Assembly: GCA_030272585.1 (NCBI GenBank)
Contig: BSYQ01000010.1
Location: forward strand, 2,790,001-2,854,000
Direction: 5' to 3'
DNA length: 64,000 bases
Source: Bryopsis sp. KO-2023
Lineage: Eukaryota; Chlorophyta; Ulvophyceae; Bryopsidales; Bryopsidaceae
The notes under the pieces are model-generated. The model saw only the letters and a program-made list of their open reading frames with translations. It had not been told where the DNA came from and made no database searches. Position 1 is the first letter of the stretch; every line of letters starts with the position of its first letter. The translations under genes and the position numbers were made by a program. Below, in pieces: positions 51,978 to 62,367 of the stretch.

Positions 51978-53450
51978 CAATCAAGCTTTTCCCCGTTTCG
52001 GTTGACCGTCCAGCAAAAAAAGGGGGCCAAGGAGAAGCCAGGGATTGAATTTTTTTTTTCTTCTTTTTCAGAGCTAGGCAGCAGAATATGTTGGTTTTTC
52101 GAACAAAAAAAAAGTCAAGAAATAGGAGATGGAGTGGGGGTTTTCCCTCGGGGTTTTTTATTTTGGGGAAAGGTTTCGAGGTGCGAGGTGGGGGGAAAGG
52201 GGGAATGGTAGAGGTTCCATTAAATTTCTTTGAAAGCAGTTGAAATGCTAAGGGAAAAAAAAAGGGATGTGGATAAGAAGCGATTGTAGTTGTACGGAAG
52301 GGGAATTGAATCAGTGTATCAGGAGACCTTGGAAATGTTCTTCCTTTTTGTAAAACAAGACCAAATGCCCTCAACCAGCCATGGATTCCCTACAAAATCT
52401 GTGTGCTTATCCAGAGGGTCCATTTTTTCTTTACATTTGGCAGGTGATATGATGTGGAAAAAAGATCTGCATAGACACACACACACACATCTTTAACTGG
52501 TTTTCTGGCCACTTTAAAAAGTATTTTAACAAAAGAAAGTATTTTGCTTTTCTTTCCCATTCTCAGCTGGCCTCCTCATCTTTCGAATGCCCCAAATATT
52601 ATGATATACTTACCAGTTCTTTTTCTTTTTGCTTTCCAAAAAAAGAACTTGAAAAATCAAAAAAAGATGACTGCGAATGTATGGGTCTATCATTTTTTTC
52701 AATTCCGGGAAATCCGAAACGAAGTCAAAAGATTCACTTTTTACATGTTTCAGCTACATTCACAATATGTTTTGTTCTTGAGCACCCCCTGCCCTTCCCA
52801 AAAATCTGATGAACTCTGTCTAACAATCCCGCTGCTGCTGCTCTTTCTTCATTCTACTTTTGCCAAGTCACTTCTTCCCCACCCCCCCACCCCCCCCCAC
52901 CCCCCCCACCCCCAAAAAAAAAATGATCTCCCCTTCTCCCAATTTAATTTAAGAAACAACATGAAGAACGTGTTCATCTAAATATAATCAGTGGCAATGG
53001 GGCAAGAAAATGTAGGTGTATATTAATAATAATATATTATAAGGAAAAAAATCACTATGAATCAAGGCCAACCTTTTTCAGCAGGTACGAAAGGAACCCC
53101 CCTCCCCAGAAAAAACAACAACAACAATATGCATGTTTCAATGACTGATTTTAACGATTTATGTAAAGCACCTCAAGTAAATTCTCGAGCAGCAAACCTC
53201 CTGGCTCATTTTTTGGAACAAAAATAAAAAAGGGCAGGGGGGGGGGGAGGGGTCAAGGGTTTCTTTAAAACGAAAAACCTTTCCCATATAACCCAAAAAA
53301 AAAGTAAGCCCGACAAATCGGGTGCCCCTTTGTCAGACTCAGAAGTCGATTACCAAAAAAAAATCGGGGTGGCTGGGACATGGATGCATCTCTTCCCCAT
53401 TATATATACGCTTGGTTTTCTTTTTCTGTTCCCCCCCCCCCTATTCTTGG
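51978..53450. other. Spacer between convergent gene ends
   Basis: T-, A- and C-rich runs (C run near 52877-52915), a (CA)n near 52475, TAATAATAAT near 53020. No coding signal recognised. Confidence 0.55.
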
Positions 53451-55487
53451 TTACGTTGGAACACCTTCGCTTGCAACAGAAAAAGGATTGTACTCGACAT
53501 ACATTTCCTTGAGGTTATCCACCACAGACTTGGGCAAAGGCATGGCTTGGAACCTGTTGAACGAAATGTCGATGCTGGACAGCCTCTCCAATCGGCTCAT
53601 GCTCTTCGGCAAAACCTCCAGACAATTCTGATCCAACGAAACATGGCACAGGGACTCCATCCTGGAAATCGAGGCAGGAATCGAAACCAGATGGTTGGCA
53701 GACAAATACAGATGTGTCAAATCGACCAGGTTCCCAATCCCCCCCGAGAGCTCCTCCAGATGGTTGTGCTGGAGGGAGAGGTGCCTCAAGCGGACCATCT
53801 TTCCGATGCCCGCCCCTAGTTTCTTGATATCATTAAAATCGAGAATCAGCGTCCGTAACGAGGTCAAATCGCCTGGATCATCAGGTAGCCCCTCCAGTTG
53901 ATTTCCCGAAAGGTCCAGCAGCCTCAAACTCTTCAACCGTAGCATCGAAGCTGGCAAACCTGCCAAGACGTTGTTCGTCAGGTCCAGGTGCACGAGCTGC
54001 TTTAGTTGGCTGATCGAATCCGGGATGTGTGCGATACAATTTCGATTTGCCACAAGAACCGTGAGGTGGGAAAGACACCCCAGGGCTTCCGGCAACTCAA
54101 TCAGCATGTTTCGACTCAAATCCAGTCGCCTCAGTCCCAGGATGGAGCAGATTTCCGGAGGGATGGCGGTGAGGTGTCGATCTTGCACCAGGTCCAATCC
54201 TTGGAGGTTGGTCATCAAGTCGAGGTCGTCCAGGCACCCGAAATTCCTCTTCCCCAGTCGCAGGAATTTTAAGCTGGAGATGGATTGGAGGGCGCAAAAA
54301 TCGGGGACGGAGTACTTGAACCTAATTTCTTCCAAACTGCACAGCGACGATACCTCCTCCGGAAGGCTCATCTGCAAAAAAAAATAAATCAAACGGTGGA
54401 AAAGACTCACCACCAGCTGCCCCTCTGTCTCAGAATGATGCTCCTTCCTTCGGAGAGGGTGGCTTCCGGCAAACATCAAGGAGATTCATTCACCTTGACG
54501 CATTCGGAGCCTCCGTCTTTTGCACTGGCCACAATTATCCTCAGTTTGGTCAACAGCGCCACTTCCGAGGGCAGACGGCATTCTCCTTCCTCTGGCTCCA
54601 CCACCAAGTCCAGCCTTTTCAGCACTGCTCCACCAACACAGCACCGAATCAATCAATCAATCAATCAACACCATTCGAATCTCGAAGAAAACAATTTGCA
54701 CAGTTTCATGACCACAGGATTCCACCCCACCGCTCAGATTCATTGCCGATCGAAGAGCATCCATGACGCATTGCTTGTTGCTGGACATTTCTGTCAAATC
54801 GAGCCTCGTCAGAGATGGAAATATCTTGTCCAACGGAGGGGCACCCGGCCAAGCCTTCGGCCGCACCGTCAATAGGTTCTTATCCACAAAATTGCACCAA
54901 GGCCTGGAAAAAAAATAAAATGACAGTTCCAACCCGACCTTCTTTTAAAGGGAATGCAATTTGTCGACAAACCCAGTCAAATCCATTATCCACCAACAAA
55001 ACCCAGCAAAGCTGATCAAATTCATGGAATTTCTTGAAACTGATAAAAAAGCTGCTTTTTTAGCAGATTATTTTTCTAGTCGAAAAATCAAAAAACGAAT
55101 CGAACAAAAGCCAGGTCCATTTTTTTTGTTTCTTTTTTTAACTCGCCAGTCTTACCCGCAGGTTTCCCTGACGGTCGTCAATTCACAGGGCTCCAAATGC
55201 GACAAGATTATTCCCAGGGCCTTGTCAGGCAAAAACTCCCATTCTATTATGTAATCATCATCGTCCATGTCCAGGGAACTGGCGGTGGATCTGGATGCCA
55301 ATTGATCGTAAGAATATTCTTCGACAGTCTTTGGACGATGGGCGGGCTGAATGCCATTCAATCCGACGAAAGGAGTGTTCGCCATCCTTTCCTTTTTTTG
55401 TTCAGCAGCTAAAGGCCCATCCCTTCCACTAGCATCACCACCAAAAAAACTCCTCACAAACAATTTCAAAAAGATCCTTTTCTTCAT
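53451..55487 (-). CDS. F-box / leucine-rich repeat protein, 4 exons
   Basis: Exons complement(55156..55487, 54713 or 54731..54903, 54494..54624, 53451..54371); phases agree (the exon 2 donor has two options with the same phase), giving about 520 residues. The first ATG (55485-55487) starts a basic leader. The F-box is near residues 84-118: FLPDKALGIILSHLEPCELTTVRETC then WCNFVDKN. Exon 3 and the long last exon hold about ten 23-residue LRRs of the LxxLxLxxNxLxxLPxxI type (LRRLDLSRNMLIELPEALGC, LVHLDLTNNVLAGLPASMLR and so on), ending in a cap-like EYNPFSVASEGVPT. Known: F-box proteins bind SKP1 in SCF ubiquitin ligases and the LRRs select the substrate. The LRRs are of the short SHOC2/PIRL type rather than the FBXL type, which is unusual for an F-box protein. 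Confidence 0.85.
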
Positions 55488-55945
55488 TCTTCTTTTTTTT
55501 TTCCGGTGCTTGTGTATGTATCATTGAAGGAATCTTTTTTTTTTTCCTTAAAAGATGAGGATTGTCTGGATGAAATATTTTAAATGCTGACATTAATACT
55601 GTGATTTTTTTCTTTCCATTCCAGGCTATGTTCATGTATATTTTTTCCCACAGAAGGTTGTATGGCTTCCGGCCTCACCCGACTTCAATAAAGAATGGTC
55701 CAACATTCTAGCCCTGATTTGCTTTCCATTGACAAACCCCCAACCTCAAACCGTAAACAAGCATCTGAACTAAACTTGTTGAACGGATTCGAAGACTTAA
55801 CGCTCCCAACATCCCAAATCGCCGAACCGCACCAATAATCGTCCAAAAAACAACACACACACACACACTCACAGGGAAAGTCCCTGTCAAATTCCCACTT
55901 GATCGATCTTACACAAACAACCAAACAGCGGCCCGTGGAAAACCA
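55488..55945. other. Spacer upstream of the F-box gene
   Basis: Probable promoter side of the F-box/LRR gene and of the unrecognised plus-strand gene. T-run, (CA)n near 55852-55870; no motif assigned. Confidence 0.4.
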
Positions 55946-57211
55946 CATGACGAATTCTGCGCGGTGGCAAACGCGTGCTCTTTCCACTCACCCACCAAAT
56001 CCGCACCTCCTGCAGGCGGCCTTCCTTTCTACAAAAGCACGATCAATTACACACAACGGAAGCCTGTGTTGTATTCGTTGGTTCTTTTTGGCCACCCCGG
56101 AAATAGATTCAGCGCTGCCACCCTCATTGTCGATGAAAAGACCCTAGGGTTGGAACGCATCCGAGAGATTGCTGGGGAATTTCGCCCCTGGATCAGGATT
56201 CGTCCACTGACCAACACCTGGGCAATTCACTCTGATGCTCTGGTTGGCATGATTTTCTTCTGCGGCGTGTTTACGTAACAGCTTTGCGACTGGACTTGCA
56301 CGCCCACCATGTTAACAAAAGGCTTCCATACGAGCGAAGGTAAAGTGCGAGTGGAGGAGCGATTCTGGATCGTTCGGTATGGAGAATGGGGGGCAGCCCG
56401 TGATCGCCATGCCCTACGACCCGAAATCGGGCAAATTTCTGCAGGAAAATTTGGACTTTGGGGAGTTGAACATGCAGGAGGGTTTGTTCGAGTGAGAGGA
56501 AAGCTTTTAATTCCCCATTAGCTCTGTGGCAATTTTTGTGGAGTGAGATCTCAGTTAAAACAAGAAGTGGCAGTGATTTCAAGGTAGATCTGCATTCACT
56601 GGGCAATGCTGGCAAAGGTCGATTTCCCCATGGTCATGCAGTGCCAGAAAAAAAGTGGAATGTTAGTATGACTCCAGGAATATCATTGAGGGATGTTTAC
56701 ACTTTTTACGCTTTGAAGCTAGAGCAATCGAGGCAATGTAAGGGTGCCCCATCGATCGCATGCTTAGTTTCTTGAGCTGATTTCCTTCTTTTCCATCCCT
56801 CGCCCCTCTTCTTTCTGTGGCCTATGCAGGGAGCTGATCCAAATCTCCGAATCGGCCCTCCAACCTGTGTCCGATTCTTGGAAAGCACACGACGATGTGT
56901 CGAAAAGCGGAGGCACCTGTTCTGCCATTCTCATGTGTATCCTCTTCCCTTGCTGTGCCATAAGCAAAGCCATGGTGAGGTCCGACGATTTGGAGAGCCT
57001 GCAGCTGGGCTTCCAATCGGCATGGATGCATTCACAGCGCCGTGGGAATGCAGCACTTCAGGAGAAATTGTTTGAACGAGGGCAAGCCCATCGGCTGAAG
57101 GCTGTGCTAATCATGGAGACCGACTCCGAGCCGCCAAACCCAAATCCAAAATCTTCCAAAATTTTCTTGAGGTTTGATAAGGCTCCCAGACTCAGTGCAT
57201 GCTCGGGTTAG
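55946..57211 (+). CDS. Unrecognised spliced gene
   Basis: Several open stretches on the plus strand look coding. About 55990-56263 includes PVLYSLVLFGHPGNRFSA, LIVDEKTLGLERIREIAGEF and RPWIRIRPLTNTWAIHSDAL. About 56332-56490 includes NGGQPVIAMPYDPKSGKFLQ and ENLDFGELNMQEGLFE. About 56550-56735 includes KTRSGSDFKVDLHSLGNAG and DVYTFYALKLEQS. About 56829-57211 includes ELIQISESALQPVSDSWKAH and ESLQLGFQSAWMHSQRRGN. Acceptors with AG are present, but I could not fix all junctions or phases, and the start is not settled. No family recognised, so no function is proposed. Confidence 0.4.
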
Positions 57212-57892
57212 GCAATGCAAACAAGCATCATCGAATGTAGATATACATATGTTCGCATGTATCCATATGTAAACATATCCACTGAATTGAACTGGAGTGT
57301 GAGTGTTTGTGCATGGATTCATAAGCTTGACGAAAATACAATAATTACCCCTCAAGGAGACACACACCAACAAAGGTTTCATCGTTATGATTGGGCCAAC
57401 CTACACATCACCCGCTAAATGCCGCTTTCCACCCCAACCCCCTCCCCCCCCAAAAAAAACGAAAATAACGACGGACAAGCGATTTTCGTTTCCTTGTCTT
57501 GGCTTACCCTTACCCTTCTTTTCACTTCGCCCCAGAAGTTTCTGTCGAACCCACACCCCAGATCCCCCCAAAATCAAAAAGATCACCACCACAGCCGAAA
57601 GGCACCCACCCACACAAAGAGCCAGCGAAGTCCCTTCTCCTCCCTCCACACATCCTTCTTTTCCTCAAACCCCACCCCGATTTCTCAAATCGAGCGACAA
57701 AAAAAATTCTTAATAATGAAAAAAAGAAAAAGCTATCCAACACCCCAGTGTGTTCGTTTTTCTTTTCTTCGGGGAAAGAGGGGGAGGGGGGCACATTCCA
57801 CTTGCGCTCTTTTTTTTTTGAAGCATTTCTTTCTTTTTTTTCGTTTTTTTTTTTTTCAACATTTTTTCTTGCAGTTCTTGGGGGAGGGGAAA
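57212..57892. other. Spacer, 3' of two genes
   Basis: Pro-rich readings of C and A runs on the plus strand; T runs near 57810-57860. No gene recognised. Confidence 0.5.
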
Positions 57893-60800
57893 TTATTCGT
57901 CCTCATCATCATCGTCCCCATCATCATCTTCGTCTTCCTCTTCGGCTTCTTCCAACCATTTGATGAAAGGCTCAATATCTTTCAAGAAAACGTTTCGCCC
58001 CTTGGCATGGCTCCCCTTCTGATACCTATGCATTCGAATTTTCTTCAGCCACCTCAGATCAACCAGGCCAAAAATCTGGTGTTTTTTTGTGAATTTTCTT
58101 TTTCTGGTAGTTCTTTGTGGATTTTTTTTTTCTGGTCGATTTTTCTGGGGGTTTCTTTTGGTGGGTTTCATGTGGGGTTTTTTTTGTGTTTTTTTTCTGC
58201 AGCATTTGCTCCAGTATTCTCAATATTCACCAGCATCGCTTTTGGATTTTTTTTCCTCGTTTTTTTCCATTTTGATGGAAAAATTAATCGCATGTTTGAT
58301 GGATCGCACTCACCAGTAAATGATGGTGTCCTCCCCCACAATATCGGCATCATACAACAATCGGACGATGTCTGAAAAAATCTTTAGAAGTTTGTTGTCC
58401 TCGTAGCAATGCACCTACGTTCCAAAAATCATACCAAAAAAATTTAAAATTAAAATCAATATTATTATTATTTACAGGAAGCAGCTAAAATTCGAACACG
58501 GGTAGGGGGATCTTGGTTTATTATTGTTGGAGTGCGCCCATATCGCTCATTTCACTCATCTCAATCATTTGCACAGTGGGTGGGCTGTAAAAAGTTTTCA
58601 CCCTCGATGAGAAATACGTGAAAATACATATATATATATACTCGACAGGACATTTCGACATTTTTTTTGCTTGTTCATCACCTGAACAATAACCAGCAGG
58701 GCTGCCTCCAGCTTCGCTGTCGTGCAAAATGTCGCCAGATGCTCCTTGTAATTTTCGATCAAATTCTTGATGACTTGCACCAGTTGCTGCTGATTTTTCC
58801 CAGCCATGTTGATTGAACTGATCAGCACGTCCCACAGAACCTGCGAAACACCCCATCAAATCAACACCACTTGCTCCGCTCCATGTATTGCGTGTTCTTC
58901 AATCGCAACCCATTCATTGACCCTCACAATGAAAAAGGAAAAACAACACAGAAAAACAACAAAAAATTGCAAAAAATGTATACATATATATACATATATT
59001 TACAAATATGAATGAATGAATGTTTAATTTACATCAGGCAAACTTGCCCAACGAAGGCTGTCCACAGCGAGGTGATTCAGCCAATCTATATATACACACA
59101 TATTCTAACCATATTCCTACATTGAGCACTTCACTGTCGGGCAGTTCGCCTTCGACCGCCTTGTCCCTCATGAATTCAATAAGGCGATCATCGGAGTCCT
59201 CCTCCTCCAGCTTTTCCGTCAAAGCCGCTCTCATGTCTTGGATTTTGACCTCGAGAGTTTTTCGGTTGTGCCATTCCACGAAGGCCCCCATGCCTTGCCC
59301 GTTGAAGTGTTCGGAGAAATCCGACATGTTGCGCATTTGAGGGGGGAAAAATTCGTACAGGCGGTTCGCCACTTTGGCTTTCGTCAAAATGGCGACGAGT
59401 TCGTCCAGGGTGTTTTCGGACAGATACTCCTGTTTTGATTTTTCGAAAGAGGAGAAAAAAGATGAAACGAAAAGTAAGAAAAGTGAGATTTTTTGGTGCT
59501 AAAAAGGTCGCATTTCACTGCCACTTCAACAGAACCATAATCGAGCGATAAAAATTTCCAACCCCCCATCCTTTCCACACCTTGAAGAAAACTGTGATGA
59601 AGTCTTTTACACTCCCATTTTGAACGAGCCTATCGCTGTTTAAGGCGTTGAGCACATTTTCTGGAATAATTCCAATTTTCATGCTCGGAGCAAACACAAG
59701 GGCCGTCGCTGCAGTCAAAACGATGCACAAAAAAAATTGGAAAAAGCTGGGAAAAGCCTACCTAAAAATTTGTGGTCAAGGTTGTGGTTACCAAGAACCA
59801 ATTTTTTTTTTGAAAGGGACCGAGAGGTCGAAAAAATAAAATAAAAAAATTTGAAACGAGGAACAGAATAAAGTTTCACTGCAGCAAATCAGCTCGACAC
59901 CGTACCAATGGCCAGCTTCGCTTGACCTTCCTTGTCAAAAAATTCGAGAGATTTCAAAAGCTTCACGAGGACGTTTTCCAACTTTTTGATCAAGAAGGGT
60001 CTCCGTCTGAATTATCGAAATCAAAACAAGAAAATTCATCGATCAGCGTTATAGCAAGAGGGTCTTTCATTATTTCATGCATGCATTTTTAAACTGAAAA
60101 AAAAAGAATCCAACATCGAGGCCGAAGGAGGGACATGTACCCACGAACTATATATACTTTCTCATTTTTATTCAATACAATCACTCCAATACTAAAAAAC
60201 ATGGAATCATAACTATGCACTTTTCGAAAAGATAACACGCCACATGCCGAACATTTATTTTTTTGGTTTTTGATCTTGTTCAAACGAATTCAAATTTAAA
60301 TTCTAAAACGAAAAGAGAAAATGTATAGTTACCTGACCAGCGACTGGAATGATTTAATGAAAGGGAAAATACTCTCGCTGGTCGCCTCGCACTTGAGGAG
60401 CTGCAAGAGAAAAAAACACAGAAATAAAAGTTACTCTAACAAATCCAGTATCCCTGTTGATTAAAATCTACCCTCAATCAGCAGACCTTCCTGATGACTG
60501 TCCAAAAGATTCCCCGCACATTCTATTTCTCAATCAAAACAAAACAGTTTTGGAGCCTGCTTAGCATGTGCTTTTTTTTTGGGGGGGGGGGGGCTGTGTT
60601 TGTTTTTCGATCATTGACTTTCCTCATCTTTCTATATCCATGTCAAGAAAAGAAAACGAAATACAAAAAAAGAAACTCACAAAGAAATCGAGCTTCTTTC
60701 CGCTGTTTTCCACGTTCGGCCCGACAGACATGCGGCCTCCAGCGAAGAGGATTTCGAAAAGAGTTTCTCCATATCTGTTGAAATCGAGACTCAAGGTTTC

Positions 60801-61773
60801 GAGCACTTTGACACCGGAATCCAAATTTTCTTGGAGAGAAGCGCCCTCCTTGCAGTTGGCTTCGAAAGTCTGGATCACTTCATTCGCAAAAGAGCCAGGG
60901 TCCAAAGGAACTGCGATATTCCTTTTCCGGGTCTTAACGTTGACACCTCTGCAATTCACCCAAAAAGAAAAATAGAATTACACAAGATTCATTTCTGTGG
61001 CCTTTTTTCTTACTTTCAGTCTTTCAAAACGTTTGCTAGTAACCCTCCCCCCACCCCTTTTTTCCTTCTTGGCGCTTCAACTTTTTTTTGCAAGGGGGGA
61101 AAAAAAGCCCAAGGTTAGCCCAAGAACAAGGATCCAATATTTAAAAAATGAAAAAGAGAGAAAAAAGGAACGGCTCCTAAAAGACTTGCAGAACTTCGTA
61201 AAAATATTGTAATGGGAGGATTGCACAGACATTTTATGTGGCTTTGGGGGGGGGGGGTTGGAGTTTACTTCCTTCCACCAGAGAATTCTTGAAATATTTA
61301 TTCAAAAAAAAAAAAAAAAATTGTTTTTCTATGAGCTAAATAAGTAGCGTTGATAAGGGGCCACATAATCCCCAAAAAGTTACCTGGCTACCCCCCAAAA
61401 AGCAAAAACAAACAGGTAGTGATTGAGGGGAATAAAAATGCAGTAGGCTTAAAGTTGGCGGGGTGTGGCAGGTTTCGCAACTTTTTTCAAATATTTTTCA
61501 CGGAAAGAAAAAAAAACAATTGAACACGCATTGAAACACCCGAGTTCGTTGGCCTTACGCGAGTGTTGGTTTCTCTTCCTTGCTGCTGTTGGATTCGAAG
61601 GAGTTCGATGTCCAAACCAGAAACGAGGCCACACACAAACACAAAAAGCCCATCAGCATTAGCTTAATGAAATCAAAAACAACTTCCAACAAAAGATAAC
61701 CACCATAGCAGGATCGACGCGGTCGATAGAACGAACAGAGCTTTTTCCGACACTGCTCACACTTCGAAGGCAT
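57893..61773 (-). CDS. BZW/5MP-type eIF5-mimic protein with W2 domain
   Basis: Exons complement(61559.., 60681..60948, 60333..60400, 59906..60006, 59581..59708, 59121..59429, 58682..58840, 58314..58414, 57893..58052), all in phase; about 431 residues from exon 2 on. Marks: end of exon 1 EEKPTL then GVNVKTRKRNIAVPLDPGSF (compare human KPTLSGQRFKTRKRD), LDFNRYGETLFEILFAGGR, KKLENVLVKLLKSLEFF, the MA3/eIF4G-like middle, AKVANRLYEFFPPQ, and the C-terminal W2/eIF5C box with acidic end (FIKWLEEAEEEDEDDD). Known: 5MP/BZW proteins bind eIF2 and eIF3 and compete with eIF5, tightening start-codon choice. Start uncertain: the family normally begins just before EEKPTL. The most upstream in-frame ATG (61771-61773) would add a Cys-rich, membrane-like leader of about 60 residues that I doubt; a small first exon further upstream is possible. 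Confidence 0.88.
59009..59082 (+). repeat. Dispersed intronic repeat, copy 3
   Basis: In intron 6 of the BZW gene, antisense to the gene. GAATGAATGAATGTTTAATT then TACATCAGGCAAACTTGCCC, AACGAAGGCTGTCCACAGCG and AGGTGATTCAGCC. Confidence 0.75.
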
Positions 61774-62367
61774 CCCCGAAATGGTGAAAACAAGGTAGGG
61801 CAATCAAGATGTGCAAGATTTCTTGTTTTTTTCTTGGCTCACCTCATACAAATGCTGGACGATAACAAAGCGCCGCGGTGCAGGGGAGGTTGCAATAGAT
61901 TTCCCGCAAGAAAAGGTTCGTTGAAAAAAAAACGAAAGGGGCTGAACTGTAGGAAGGGAAGTATCCACAAACCGAAACTCGCACCAGTGCGGCGGAATTT
62001 GGTCCGTCGTCGTACAAGTCAAAAATGCTCCAAAACGGCCAAATGGAAAGTGTGATATTGGGGCCAGTTGATTGTTTGGAAAAAAAATCCAACAAGAAAG
62101 AAAAAATCTAAATTGGGCTGAAGCTTACAAATTCGATTTTACAAGATTTTATTGGATTTTATTTTGGGAAGGTCAGCTTCCCAGCAGGTTCTTCATGGTG
62201 TTTTTGGTATTTAATTCTTGCATCCTTGCAAGTATCACCCCCTCGACCCCCTCCACACCAAATCGCACGACCCGTTGCAACAGCCCGCCGGCCAAGGCCA
62301 GCGAAAAAGCTGCCGAAAATGAGGCACCTTGCTGCGAAAGTGCGTGGACCTCAGTCCTTCCGATCAC
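61774..62367. other. Spacer between BZW and MFS genes (divergent)
   Basis: Likely holds both promoters. On the minus strand an open stretch at 62173-62330 (SFSAAFSLALAGGLLQRVVR, ending KNTMKNLLGS) looks coding-like after a possible acceptor but has no partner exon; unresolved. Confidence 0.4.

Noticed and set aside
62173-62330. Minus-strand coding-like stretch ending KNTMKNLLGS
   Set aside because: No upstream exon can be joined in the space available and no family recognised; kept only as a note in the spacer entry.
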